Positions 38,144-47,134 of a stretch of 64,000 nt of DNA are shown piece by piece (position 1 is the first letter of the stretch; every line of letters begins with the position of its first letter). Source of the stretch: Nitrospirota bacterium (GTDB lineage Bacteria; Nitrospirota; Leptospirillia; Leptospirillales; Leptospirillaceae); contig JAJYGC010000009.1 of NCBI GenBank assembly GCA_021785195.1, positions 62,001 through 126,000 of the forward strand, in the 5' to 3' direction. Position numbers and translations under genes: made by a program. The notes below the pieces were generated by a model that had not been told where the DNA came from, did not search any database, and saw only the letters and a list, made by a program, of their open reading frames with translations.

Positions 38144-38489
38144 TCGTGTTTCCGGGTTCAATTCTTTCCCCATTCTGAATCATGACGTCCTGAGCGCTCT
38201 TCGAACCAAACAGGCTACAGGACCATCTCCTTCCCCGTTCCCGCCCAATCAACGACTGCCTTCATAAAGTTAATCCCGTTTGTCTTGATCCCGGGACCCG
38301 GGATTCCCGGGAAAATCTCATGAGCAATCCCTTAGAGACGATTTTTTCAATGAGGGATCTTCCATTTCTGTCAAGGCCACCGTTTGAAAGGGGAGAGGGA
38401 TATTTTATGGGTATGAAGTAGCCCTTGGCATGTTCAGTGGGGGGGGTTCCAGAATGGAAAGGACAACGTTGTTCTCCAAAAAACGGGTC
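38144..38489. other. Intergenic stretch of about 350 bases before the aprA promoter
   Basis: No gene recognised. A run of short frames on both strands lacks domains or ribosome binding sites. The aprA promoter begins at 38490. Confidence 0.5.
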
Positions 38490-38518
38490 TTGACTCACCC
38501 ATTTTTTTCGTGTATAAG
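38490..38518 (+). promoter_or_regulatory. sigma70-type promoter of aprA-aprB-sat
   Basis: -35 TTGACT (38490-38495) and -10 TATAAG (38513-38518) with a 17-base spacer, 38 bases before the aprA start codon. Confidence 0.72.
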
Positions 38519-38522
38519 GTTA

Positions 38523-38539
38523 ATAAGTTAGTAACTTAT
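38523..38539. promoter_or_regulatory. 17-bp palindrome at the aprA transcription start, candidate operator
   Basis: ATAAGTTAGTAACTTAT is a perfect 8+1+8 palindrome that covers the expected +1 position. A repressor bound here would block transcription. The regulator is unknown; a sulfur-source-sensing Rrf2 (CymR-like) or other dimeric factor is one idea. Confidence 0.6.
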
Positions 38540-38556
38540 ATTTATATGGAGGGGGC

Positions 38557-40290
38557 ATGAGTCAGACTCATTTTATCGATACGGATATTGCCATCATTGG
38601 GGGAGGAACCGCTGGTTGCTATGCGGCCCTGACCGCCAGGCGCCAGGCACCTGAGCTGGATGTTCTGATTCTGGAGAAGGCCCATATCGACCGCTCTGGG
38701 TGTCTGGCGGGGGGAATGAATGCCATCAATGCCTATATCAATCCCGGCGAGACGGTGGATTCGTTTGTGGATTATGTAAGGTTTGATGCCATGGGGATTC
38801 TCCGGGAAGATCTCGTCCGGACCCAGGCGGCCTTGTTTGCCGAGGTGGTCCGAGACCTGGAACAGATGGGTTTGCCGATCGTAAAGGATCAAACGGGAAG
38901 GTATGCCCCCCGCGGACGCTGGAACATCAAGATTCATGGAGAGTCTCTCAAGCCCCTTCTGGCGGGAAAGGTCCGGGAATCGGGAGCTTCTGTGCTGAAC
39001 CGGGTGGTCGTGACCAATCTCCTTCTCGAGGAGGGGAGGGTGGTTGGTGTCGTGGGATTCGGCCTTCGGGACGGGAGTTTCTATGTCGTCCGGTCCAAGA
39101 AGACGATTGTGGCGACCGGTGGGGCTTCCGGCCTCTATCGACCGAACAATGAGGGTGCCGCCCGCCATAAGATGTGGTACTCCCCCTTCAATACCGGTGC
39201 CGGGTACGCCATCGGGATACGTGCAGGGGCGGAAATGACCAGTTTCGAGCATCGGTTCATCGCCCTCAGGACCAAGGAAACCATTGCCCCTACCGGAACG
39301 CTTGCGCTGGGATTTGGCGCGCCCCAGGTAAATGCCTTGGGAGAGGAATTCATGAAGCTCAGATGGTCCCACATGGGGGGAGAAGGCGCACCGACACCGA
39401 TCCGGCTTTATGCCCCGATGAAAGAGATCGCTGAGGGAAGGGGGCCCTGTTACATGGATACCCGGCACCTTTCTTCCGAAAAGGTCCGCTCCCTCAAGGA
39501 AGCCTATCTCGATATGTATCCGAATACAGTTCTGTACTGGGGGGCAAACGGAATCGATCCGGGACGGGAACCCATCGAGATCTGCGGAACCGAGCCCTAC
39601 CTCGTGGGGGGGCACTGCCAGGCGGGGTATTGGGTCGATGTTGATCGTCGGACCTCAATCCCGAACCTGCTGGCCGCCGGTGATGTGGCAGGGGGCGCTC
39701 CGTACAAGTTTGTGTCCGGTTGCTTTGCGGAGGGAAAAATTGCGGCGGAGACCTCAGTTCGGGAAATCCTGGCCGAGCAGGCGGGCCTTGTGAAAATTCC
39801 GGATGACGTCGTGGCGAGGGAGCGGAGCCGGACGCTTGACCCGCTTGCCCATCCGGGCCCGGTTTCCCCGGAAGAAATGGAGGAACGCCTTCAGAAAGTC
39901 ATGGACGAGTACGCCGGCGGGATCCGGACGCAATATGCGATGAATGAGTCCAGCCTTCTGGTTGCCGAACGAAAGGTGAAGGTCATGCGGTCGGAGGCCT
40001 CCCTTCTCGGAGCGACTGATCTTCACGGGTTGATGAACCTCCATGAGGTGGTGGATCGGATCGACGTGGCCCGGGTTTTGATTTCCCACCTTCTGGCGCG
40101 ACGGGAGACGCGGTGGCCCGGGTTTCAGACCCGGCTGGATTTTCCCCAGACCCGTGAGGAGTGGCGCCTGTTTGTCAATTCTGTCAGTGAACCGGCCACC
40201 GGGCAGATCCGGATCGTGTTGAGACCGTTGGATTCCTTTACTGAAACGGCAGAGCTGCCGGAGGAGGTGGGTGTTGGGCATTCTCATTGA
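38557..40290 (+). CDS. aprA: Adenylylsulfate reductase alpha subunit (AprA-type)
   Basis: FAD subunit that interconverts APS and sulfite plus AMP. The FAD-binding start DIAIIGGGTAGCYAAL, the AprA blocks GGMNAINAYINPGETVDSFVDYVRFD and RWNIKIHGESLKPLL, and the GGHCQAGYWVDVD and CFAEGKIAAE segments place it with AprA rather than SdhA/FrdA. It has 577 residues, shorter than the roughly 620-660 of sulfate-reducer AprA. GGAGGGGG precedes the ATG. No dsr or qmo genes are nearby, so use in sulfate assimilation or sulfite handling is plausible; direction is inferred. Confidence 0.88.
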   Translation: MSQTHFIDTDIAIIGGGTAGCYAALTARRQAPELDVLILEKAHIDRSGCLAGGMNAINAYINPGETVDSFVDYVRFDAMGILREDLVRTQAALFAEVVRDLEQMGLPIVKDQTGRYAPRGRWNIKIHGESLKPLLAGKVRESGASVLNRVVVTNLLLEEGRVVGVVGFGLRDGSFYVVRSKKTIVATGGASGLYRPNNEGAARHKMWYSPFNTGAGYAIGIRAGAEMTSFEHRFIALRTKETIAPTGTLALGFGAPQVNALGEEFMKLRWSHMGGEGAPTPIRLYAPMKEIAEGRGPCYMDTRHLSSEKVRSLKEAYLDMYPNTVLYWGANGIDPGREPIEICGTEPYLVGGHCQAGYWVDVDRRTSIPNLLAAGDVAGGAPYKFVSGCFAEGKIAAETSVREILAEQAGLVKIPDDVVARERSRTLDPLAHPGPVSPEEMEERLQKVMDEYAGGIRTQYAMNESSLLVAERKVKVMRSEASLLGATDLHGLMNLHEVVDRIDVARVLISHLLARRETRWPGFQTRLDFPQTREEWRLFVNSVSEPATGQIRIVLRPLDSFTETAELPEEVGVGHSH

Positions 40291-40615
40291 CGAAAATAGC
40301 TGTCACGGTTGTACGCGGCTGCCGGAGGCCCGATGTGTCACGGCCTGTCCCGGTGACCTGATCGGGATTCGCTCCGGCGATGGGAAAGCATTCATGCGGG
40401 TGCAGCCAGATTGCTGGGATTGTTATGCCTGCGTGAAAATGTGCCCTGTATCGGCCATTGAAGTCATTCTTCCCTACCCACTGGCCGGGCGGGAAGCGCA
40501 TCTGATGCCGAAAATGAGGCGCGAGTCGATTCGCTGGACCCTGGTCACCCAGGACGGCAATGTTGAGCAGTTTGATGCCCCTACACGGGTTCCTGAAGAG
40601 CTTTTGGCAGATTGA
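40274..40615 (+). CDS. aprB: Adenylylsulfate reductase beta subunit (AprB-type)
   Basis: Electron-transfer subunit with two [4Fe-4S] clusters. The first site is CHGCTRLPEARCVTACPGD with the AprB-type insertion, and the second is CWDCYACVKMCPVSAI. The C-terminal tail (ESIRWTLVTQDGNVEQF) is the AprB arm that wraps AprA. TTG at 40274 is preferred since GGAGGTG ends 5 bases before it; the GTG at 40271 is too close. It overlaps the end of aprA by 17 bases. Confidence 0.9.
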   Translation: MGILIDENSCHGCTRLPEARCVTACPGDLIGIRSGDGKAFMRVQPDCWDCYACVKMCPVSAIEVILPYPLAGREAHLMPKMRRESIRWTLVTQDGNVEQFDAPTRVPEELLAD

Positions 40616-40669
40616 CCGGTCAGGGATTGACCCGATCACCGGTGAACATCATCATCCAAGGAGATTTGA

Positions 40670-41851
40670 ATGACGCTTGCACAGCCGCATGGTGGTACGC
40701 TTGTTTCCAATGTCATTGCCGACAATGAACGGGAGTCTTTCCTGAAGGAACTTTCCCGGGTTCCATTCCTGACGCTCGATGCCCGGGAGCTTTCCGATCT
40801 GGTCCTCCTCTCCCAGGGAGCACTCTCTCCCCTGAGCGGATTCATGGATCGGCAGTCCTATCTTTCCGTCATCGAACGGATGAGGTTGCCGAACGGGTTG
40901 CTGTTTCCCCTGCCGGTCGTTCTTTCCATTGGGGAAACCCTTTACAGGAAGCTTGGCAAAGGGGACCTTGTGGCGCTCAAGACACCGGCCGGGCAGATTG
41001 TGGGTGGATTGTGGGTGAGTGATCTGTTTGAACGACAGATCGAAAAGGAGGCGGCGGAAGTCTACCGGACCACAGACCGCGCTCACCCGGGAGTCCATTA
41101 TCTTTCCGAGGTTTCGCCTTTTGCGGTGGGGGGGACGGTCCGGGCGCTCGAATCTTTCGAAACGGATCCGTTCCGCGCCCAGCAACTCACTCCCGATGAA
41201 TCCAGGAGACTGTTTGTCCAGAAAGGGTGGAACACGGTGGTGGGATTTCAGACCAGGAATCCAATCCACCGGGCACACGAATATATCCAGAAGTGTGCAC
41301 TGGAGCTGGTGGATGGTCTTTTCATCCATCCTCTGGTCGGGGAAACAAAAGAGGACGATGTTCCGGCTTCGGTGCGGATGGACTGCTACAAGGCCCTTCT
41401 CTCACGGTATTATCCGAAAGAACGGGTCATTCTGGGTGTGTTTCCGGGTTCGATGAGGTATGCAGGCCCCCGGGAAGCCCTGTTCCATGCATTGATCCGG
41501 AAAAACTACGGCTGTACCCATTTCATTGTGGGGCGTGACCATGCGGGCGTGGGATCATATTATGGCCCGTTTGAAGCGCACGATCTCCTGAAACGGTTTG
41601 ATTTTGATGATCTTGGAATTGTTCCGATCTTTTTCGATACGGCCTATTATTGCCGGCTCTGCGGAAGCATGGCTTCCCACAAGACCTGCGGTCACAGCGA
41701 AGATTCCCGGATCCTCCTTTCGGGGACAAAAGTCAGGGCCCTGCTCCGGGAAGGGATTGCCCCCCCTCCGGAAATGACCCGCCCGGAAGTGGCGGAAATC
41801 CTGATCGGCCATTACTCAAGCCGGGTTGATTCACCGGAACGGGTTGCTTGA
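40670..41851 (+). CDS. sat: Sulfate adenylyltransferase (ATP sulfurylase), Sat type
   Basis: Makes APS from sulfate and ATP, the substrate of AprAB. The active-site motifs FQTRNPIHRAHEYIQ and VGRDHAGVGSYYG, the CRLCGSMASHKTCGH metal site and SGTKVRALLREG are all intact. It has 393 residues, the size of homo-oligomeric Sat enzymes. It is 54 bases after aprB in the same operon and there is no CysND here. Confidence 0.95.
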   Translation: MTLAQPHGGTLVSNVIADNERESFLKELSRVPFLTLDARELSDLVLLSQGALSPLSGFMDRQSYLSVIERMRLPNGLLFPLPVVLSIGETLYRKLGKGDLVALKTPAGQIVGGLWVSDLFERQIEKEAAEVYRTTDRAHPGVHYLSEVSPFAVGGTVRALESFETDPFRAQQLTPDESRRLFVQKGWNTVVGFQTRNPIHRAHEYIQKCALELVDGLFIHPLVGETKEDDVPASVRMDCYKALLSRYYPKERVILGVFPGSMRYAGPREALFHALIRKNYGCTHFIVGRDHAGVGSYYGPFEAHDLLKRFDFDDLGIVPIFFDTAYYCRLCGSMASHKTCGHSEDSRILLSGTKVRALLREGIAPPPEMTRPEVAEILIGHYSSRVDSPERVA

Positions 41852-41869
41852 GCAAACTGTTAAATCTGT

Positions 41870-42217
41870 CTAGTGATGGAGCCGGTCTGCCAAGGTGAGC
41901 AGGAGGGATCGATCCTTGCGCGTCAGCTGACGGAAACGGTCCAGCAGTATTTCTTCCTGGGGAGGCAGTCCGGCAGGTTCCCCTGCCAGACCCTCCCCGG
42001 TGTCGTTTTGCCCCTTGACCAGCCAGTCGAGAGAAACCCTGTGCATGCTAGAGAGTCTCAGGAGCAAGGGAAGCGAAGGGATCCGGTTTCCCGATTCAAA
42101 TCGGGAAACATCTTCCTGGGAAACGCCCAGCAACTCAGCAAAGGTTGTCTGGGACATGGCTCCACGAAGGGATCTAATCCTCGTTCCAAAGGCTTTGATA
42201 TTCCAGTTGTCGTCCAT
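41870..42217 (-). CDS. XRE-family small regulator
   Basis: It has 115 residues. The helix-turn-helix (MSQTTFAELLGVSQEDVSRFESG) is followed by SLDWLVKGQND and a C-terminal helical tail. ATG at 42217 (MDDNWNIKAF) is preferred because upstream sequence holds an operator repeat. It is divergent from the second HTH gene and convergent with sat. Confidence 0.8.
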   Translation of the reverse strand: MDDNWNIKAFGTRIRSLRGAMSQTTFAELLGVSQEDVSRFESGNRIPSLPLLLRLSSMHRVSLDWLVKGQNDTGEGLAGEPAGLPPQEEILLDRFRQLTRKDRSLLLTLADRLHH

Positions 42218-42218
42218 G

Positions 42219-42259
42219 ATTTTTTGGTATATCATTGCTAATATTATTTTTTGGTATAT
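42219..42259. promoter_or_regulatory. Two 14-base direct repeats between divergent HTH genes
   Basis: ATTTTTTGGTATAT occurs at 42219-42232 and 42246-42259, 27 bases apart from start to start. One copy abuts the ATG of the XRE gene. The pair is AT-rich and could serve as operator and promoter elements for either HTH protein. Confidence 0.55.
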
Positions 42260-42294
42260 ATTGTTGTTTATGTAAAAACGCGGGGATTATAGGA

Positions 42295-42489
42295 ATGCGC
42301 CCTGATGCGGTCAAGAAAATACGTATCGCCTTGCTCGAAAAGGGGTGGAATCAGGAGGTTCTCGCCGACCGCCTGGGAATCAGTCCAACGTATCTTTCCC
42401 TGATCATCAGCGGTCAGCGCGCCGGGAGAAGCCTTCTTCCCGGAATTGCCGAAATTCTGGAGATTCCCCTCCAGATCCTCTCCGATTGA
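42295..42489 (+). CDS. Small helix-turn-helix protein
   Basis: It has 64 residues and starts MRPDAVKKIRIALLEKGW. The body is one XRE-type helix-turn-helix (NQEVLADRLGISPTYLSLIISGQRAG), like Cro-type repressors. ATAGGA stands just before the ATG. It is divergent from the 115-residue XRE gene and may cross-regulate it. Confidence 0.7.
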   Translation: MRPDAVKKIRIALLEKGWNQEVLADRLGISPTYLSLIISGQRAGRSLLPGIAEILEIPLQILSD

Positions 42490-42732
42490 CCTGTTCTCTC
42501 TGAAAACCAGTCTCCTGGGCATCCTCCTGAATCAATTCCTTTCCGGATTCTCCCAGAGATTTTCATTCCTGAAATGCTGGGCTGGATGGATCTTGCGCAA
42601 AGGGGTGGGTCCAGAACATGACTCCCAAGTTTTTATAATCGATTTTTCATTTTGATGCCTGAACTTTACCGGAAAACTCTTTCGCGGCATGAACACATGT
42701 GTTACAGTTTTTTTAACGATTAGTATCATTTT
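42490..42732. other. Intergenic region upstream of the 44-residue gene
   Basis: No gene recognised. It is AT-richer near 42660-42732, and the promoter of the diguanylate cyclase transcript probably lies there. No clean -35/-10 pair was found. Confidence 0.4.
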
Positions 42733-42867
42733 ATGTGTAAAGGAAGCTCTATCAAGGATACAAGGCAGCCGGATGAGAATGGTATGACAATCATTGAGTG
42801 GGATGATGTTCCTGGATCGAATGGGGGGGAGCCTTTTCCTTGCATTAAGATGGGTATGGCCCGATGA
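42733..42867 (+). CDS. Possible 44-residue gene coupled to the diguanylate cyclase
   Basis: Encodes 44 residues starting MCKGSSIKDTRQPDENGMT. Its stop overlaps the ATG of the cyclase gene exactly (ATGA), the usual sign of translational coupling. There is no clear Shine-Dalgarno before its ATG and no known domain, so it may be a leader peptide or a small protein. It could also be chance. Confidence 0.4.
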   Translation: MCKGSSIKDTRQPDENGMTIIEWDDVPGSNGGEPFPCIKMGMAR

Positions 42868-44675
42868 CCATTGAATGGGCTGGATTTCACGAACAATTTG
42901 AAAATACAGTTGGCCTTGGGCAGATTTTTTCCGAAGCGGGGATCGCCATCGCGGTGGTGGATCGGACCTTTCGTTATGTCTGTGTCAATCCGAAGTGGAC
43001 GGAGCTGTTTGGGTATTCCGTAGGCGAGTCCCTGAAGATGACCGTCCTCGACATGACGGAACCAGAAGAATTCGAATCGACGACGCTCCGTCTCAAGCGA
43101 TTCCTTTCCGGAGAGAGTCCTTTCCTGAAAATTGAAAAACGGATTCTCCGGAAAGACCGCACGTCCTTATGGTGCGAGGTTACGCTGACACCCTGGCGGA
43201 ATGGTCAGGGCGAAATCATCGGGGTGATCGGAGCCATTCAGGATATTTCGGAGAAGAAGCTTCTGGAAGAACAGCTTCTGAATCTCAAGAGTCTGTATGC
43301 CGGATCAACCCAGGTCCACCAAATTCTGCTCAGGCGTCCGGATCTTCACGTGCTCTTTGGGGAGGTTTCACGGATTGGGGTGGCGTTTGGCGGGTTCGTG
43401 GCATCCTGGATCGTCCTTCTTGATGAAAACCGTCATCTCGTAAAGGTGGCTCTGTCCTGTGCGGACCCCAATCTGGCAGTCTTGCTGGAAACAGTCGAAA
43501 TTTCAGTCAATCCCGATGAGCCTCATGGGATAGGCTCTGTGGGGGAGTCGATCCGTACGGGTGTGCCTGTCTGCATCAATGATTTCATCACCAACCCCAG
43601 AACGACATTCTGGCGGGAACGGGCCATCCGGGCCAATGTCCGGTCTGTTGCCTCTTTCCCCTTGAAAAAAGAGGGAGAGATCGTCGGAACTTTCGTCGTT
43701 CTTGCCAATCGGGAAGGATATTTTCAGGGAGAGGTTTTTTCCCTCCTCCGGGAAATTGCGGACAGTCTGTCCTTTGCTTTTGATGATGTGTCCAGGGAAG
43801 AGCAGCGGGCCATTGCTTCAACAGTCTTCAAGGAAGCCCTGGAAGGCATCATGATTACGGATCTTTCCGGGAAAATCCTGATGGTCAATCTTGCGTTTTC
43901 CGGCATTACGGGCTATTCCCCGGAAGAGGCGATCGGACAGAATGCCTCCCTTCTCCGTTCTGGCCGCCATGACCGGATCTTTTTTTCGGAATTATGGGAT
44001 TTTCTCCAGAAAACGGGAGGCTGGCAGGGGGAGTTGTGGAACAAGCGGAAGAACGGGGCGGAGTATCTCCAGCAGCTTTCCATTGTCGGGGCGCGCGACC
44101 GGGAAGGACATCTCTCCCACTACATCGCATTCATGGCCGATATCACTTCCCGACGGGAAGAAGAAAACAGGATCCGAAGGCTCGCCTACCACGATCCCTT
44201 GACGGGGCTTCCCAACAGGGCCCTGTTCCAGGACAGGTTCGAACAGGCCATCCGTCTTGCCCGCAGGATGGGCCATCATGTGGGGTTGTGCTATCTGGAC
44301 CTTGACGCGTTCAAGCCCGTCAACGACCGGTTCGGTCATCTGGCGGGGGACGAGCTTCTCCGGGAGCTTTCCTTCCGTTTGGGCACTGCCCTGAGAGATT
44401 CCGATACGGTCTGCCGGGTGGGGGGGGATGAGTTTGTCCTTTTGTTTCCTGAACTTCCGGGGCCGGAAGAGTTGATTCGGGTCTCGAGCCTTGTTCTTGA
44501 AGAGATTTCCCGACCCTTCAATTGGGGAAACGATTCCATCTCCGTGACCTGCAGTATCGGTCTGTCGCTTTTTCCCGAAGACGGGGAGGATTTCTCCTCC
44601 TTGATGCTCAGAGCCGACCATTCCATGTATCAGGCCAAAAAAGCAGGGAGAAACCGGATGTTCTGGCATCCCTGA
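42864..44675 (+). CDS. Diguanylate cyclase with PAS-GAF-PAS sensor modules
   Basis: Makes cyclic di-GMP. It has 603 residues. PAS with its PAC tail (IAVVDRTFRYVCVNPKWTEL, residues about 15-140) is followed by GAF (about 150-320, FLKEGEIVGTFVVLAN-like core), a second PAS (EGIMITDLSGKILMVNLAF) and a C-terminal GGDEF domain (440-603). The active site is VGGDEFVLL, and the product-inhibition site RxxD (RDSD) lies five residues before it. There is no signal peptide or membrane segment, so it is cytoplasmic. No EAL domain. Confidence 0.92.
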   Translation: MTIEWAGFHEQFENTVGLGQIFSEAGIAIAVVDRTFRYVCVNPKWTELFGYSVGESLKMTVLDMTEPEEFESTTLRLKRFLSGESPFLKIEKRILRKDRTSLWCEVTLTPWRNGQGEIIGVIGAIQDISEKKLLEEQLLNLKSLYAGSTQVHQILLRRPDLHVLFGEVSRIGVAFGGFVASWIVLLDENRHLVKVALSCADPNLAVLLETVEISVNPDEPHGIGSVGESIRTGVPVCINDFITNPRTTFWRERAIRANVRSVASFPLKKEGEIVGTFVVLANREGYFQGEVFSLLREIADSLSFAFDDVSREEQRAIASTVFKEALEGIMITDLSGKILMVNLAFSGITGYSPEEAIGQNASLLRSGRHDRIFFSELWDFLQKTGGWQGELWNKRKNGAEYLQQLSIVGARDREGHLSHYIAFMADITSRREEENRIRRLAYHDPLTGLPNRALFQDRFEQAIRLARRMGHHVGLCYLDLDAFKPVNDRFGHLAGDELLRELSFRLGTALRDSDTVCRVGGDEFVLLFPELPGPEELIRVSSLVLEEISRPFNWGNDSISVTCSIGLSLFPEDGEDFSSLMLRADHSMYQAKKAGRNRMFWHP

Positions 44676-44760
44676 TCTTTTTCATCCCCAGTTTTCCCCC
44701 GCCCCCTTTTCCTGTGCGACTTTCTCGCGTTAAACTGATCCAAGCGTCTCCTTCCTCCGA

Positions 44761-44979
44761 ATGTTCCATCGGGGGTTTGGCCAGAGGATCGCCAACTTCG
44801 ATCATGCATTATTGAAACTGATGTTCGGTCTTGACCGCGATCAACCGGGTGTGTTCGAGGCCACCCACCGGTTTCTGGAGGAGGACCCGGACCCGATGTC
44901 TTTTTCAGCATTGTCCTACCCCGGGGAGGAACGCCCCTTTGTGAATGGCGTGAACGGCTGGATCGGGGATTTTGCGTGA
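44761..44979 (+). CDS. Possible small unknown protein
   Basis: It has 72 residues with codon use like real genes (MFHRGFGQRIANFDHALLKL ... VNGVNGWIGDFA). No family or good ribosome binding site is seen. The frame stops with TGA overlapping GTG of the next small frame, and may be a broken gene. Confidence 0.35.
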   Translation: MFHRGFGQRIANFDHALLKLMFGLDRDQPGVFEATHRFLEEDPDPMSFSALSYPGEERPFVNGVNGWIGDFA

Positions 44980-45222
44980 GTCACCCCCAGGAGGGGCAGC
45001 TTTCCTCCGGCCACAAGTGCATGTTTGTCCCGAAATACACGACTCCGGAAGAATTGGAAAAAGGGAACGACTGGCTACAAGGGAAGTTTCATGCAATGGG
45101 TTCGGTCGGAAGACGGTTCCTTTCCCCTGTTTCACTCATCATTCCAGTGGGACGGGATCCCTTCGAACCTGTTTTTCAATGACGTGTCCCGAAAGGGCAT
45201 TGATACCGTGGAGTCCTATTGA
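44976..45222 (+). other. Possible degraded coding sequence before the transporter
   Basis: Two frames, 44976-45182 and the frame ending at 45222, each look partly coding (GHKCMFVPKYTTPEELEKGN; FPLFHSSFQWDGIPSNLFF), as if one gene had been shifted. No family recognised, so it may be decayed or chance. Confidence 0.25.
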
Positions 45223-46757
45223 ACAAAGACAACCCGGGGGAGGGGTCTTCCCCTCCCGGAAATGGGGGACAGGGACATTCGGCCGGGATTTCAAACCCAT
45301 GGATGGTTCTCCTCACGGTTCTGCTGGGGACATCCATGCCCCTTGCGGACACGACCAGCATGAACGTGGGGCGATTCTTCATCTCGAGGGCCCTGGACTC
45401 CAATGCTGACGAAACACGATGGCTGACAGCAGGATACAGCCTGTTCGTGGCCATCGGGATTCCCCTTTCCCACCGGCTTCGGGGTTTTTTTTCGGAGAGG
45501 GTTCTCTATTCGCTGGCAATCCTGATGTTCATGGCTGGGTCTGTCGTGTCGATGTTGGCTCATTTCATGCCGATGATGATGGTGGGCCGGGCCCTGCAGG
45601 GGATTGCCGGGGGAATTCTTTTGCCGCTGTCGGCGACCCTTGTCTCAGAGTCTTTCCCGGTCCGTTCCAGAGGGGCCGGGCTGGGGCTTTTTTCCGTGGG
45701 CAATGCGGTGGCGGTGACGCTGGGTCCCACGATCGGTGGATTCCTGGTCGACGATGTGGGGTGGCGATGGACCATGGGGGTCCACCTCCCAGTCGGTTTT
45801 TTGACCCTGATCCTGGCGCATTACACGCTTGTGGACCATCCCCGGCAGGATCCCAAGCGATTTGACCTGATCGGTTGGCTGCTCTATGCGGCAAGCGGTT
45901 TTTTCTTTATGTATGCCGTCATGGAGGGGGAGCGGTTTGGCTGGCACAGCAACGCTATTTTTCATGTGACCATCCTGTTCCTGCTGATCTTTTTTTTCTA
46001 CCTCCTCTGGTCAGTTTTGACCCGCGAACCGATCTTTCCTCCTGAACTGCTGCAATTCCCTTCCTTCCTTGTTCTTTCCGCCGCCAACGTGCTCCGCTCC
46101 ATTTCCGTATTCGGCCGGCTCTACCTCCTTCCCCTTTATCTGGAGGGATTTTACCACTTCCAGTCACATCAGGCCGGCCTGATCATCCTGACCGGTGCGA
46201 TCGCGGAGATCCTCATCCCGGTATTCTCTTCATTCCTCTCCTTCAATATTCATTTCCCCTGGTTTGCCATGGGGGGAGGGTCCTTGTTGGTCGGCATCTC
46301 GAGCATGATCTACCTGACCCTTCCGGACAATGCCTTTTCGGTTCCGGAGACAATCCTGCCCCAATTGCTGTTCGGAATCGGGATGGCAATGGTCCAGGTC
46401 TCCCTGGGGCCTCTTGTCCAGCGGACGGTTCCAGATCACCTTGTCAGGGTGGGCAATGTCTTTCAGCTCTCGTTGATGTTTTTGGGAGGAATGGCGGGGA
46501 CAATCTACGCCAGGCATCTTCTGGACAATATGGTCCCCCTCTTTTGGTCCGGAGCCATCCAGTTGGGGCAGGGGAACCCCGCTTTTCCGGGAGGGCGACG
46601 AGAGGTTTTGAAGATCTCGGAGGCCTTTGCCTATAACCTGGATTTCTGGGTGATGGGGCTGTTTGGTCTGGCTGCGTCGGCACTCGTCATGATTTACCTG
46701 GTGGGCAAGGGGCTCCGGAGTGCCTGGATCGGCAGAAAAAGGATCTCCCCGGTCTGA
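45219..46757 (+). CDS. DHA2-family (EmrB/QacA-like) MFS efflux transporter
   Basis: It has 512 residues and about 14 membrane helices. The MFS loop motif appears as GIPLSHRLRGFFSER, and the TM5 antiporter motif as GNAVAVTLGPTIGGFLVDDVGWRW. Members export drugs or toxic organics by proton antiport; substrate is not visible. TTG at 45219 has GGAG 7 bases upstream. No adjacent EmrA-type periplasmic adaptor is present. A weak hairpin (46743-46774) overlaps the gene end. Confidence 0.88.
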   Translation: MNKDNPGEGSSPPGNGGQGHSAGISNPWMVLLTVLLGTSMPLADTTSMNVGRFFISRALDSNADETRWLTAGYSLFVAIGIPLSHRLRGFFSERVLYSLAILMFMAGSVVSMLAHFMPMMMVGRALQGIAGGILLPLSATLVSESFPVRSRGAGLGLFSVGNAVAVTLGPTIGGFLVDDVGWRWTMGVHLPVGFLTLILAHYTLVDHPRQDPKRFDLIGWLLYAASGFFFMYAVMEGERFGWHSNAIFHVTILFLLIFFFYLLWSVLTREPIFPPELLQFPSFLVLSAANVLRSISVFGRLYLLPLYLEGFYHFQSHQAGLIILTGAIAEILIPVFSSFLSFNIHFPWFAMGGGSLLVGISSMIYLTLPDNAFSVPETILPQLLFGIGMAMVQVSLGPLVQRTVPDHLVRVGNVFQLSLMFLGGMAGTIYARHLLDNMVPLFWSGAIQLGQGNPAFPGGRREVLKISEAFAYNLDFWVMGLFGLAASALVMIYLVGKGLRSAWIGRKRISPV

Positions 46758-47134
46758 TCCTGCGGGGGGGAGATGGGCTTCAAGATCATGTGGGACAACA
46801 TTTCATCAATGCATGGTGGAGAAGGCTCCAGGGAATTTGCGATGGATCCTCCTGAGCAATGAGGGTGGGCAAGGGATGTCCATGGGTTTATGGTGTTCGT
46901 TTCATTTCCATGTTCCCCCATGTGTCAGGGGCCCTGTTTGGGGGATATCCAAATCGACGGAGGAATTCTCCATTGACCCATTCGTGTTATGATTGATCCC
47001 ATGGTTGGGCCATGATTCGATGGGGATCGATAAGACTGTCAAGGGAGCAAAAGGGAACAACAAAATTACGGACCCCCTTCGATGGGTGTGCATTCCAGAC
47101 CTGAAAATGGCAATGGATCTTTGAAGGAGGAGGC
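46758..47134. other. Intergenic stretch of about 375 bases
   Basis: It lies between the transporter and the Hdr-like gene. The hairpin ATCTCCCC / GGGGAGAT (46743-46774) straddles the transporter stop. The rest shows no gene; the promoter of the Hdr-like operon should be here but no clean hexamer pair was found. Confidence 0.45.

Noticed and set aside
38542-39615. Minus-strand frame of 357 codons opposite aprA
   Set aside because: Shadow of the aprA codon bias; the aprA translation has clear motifs.
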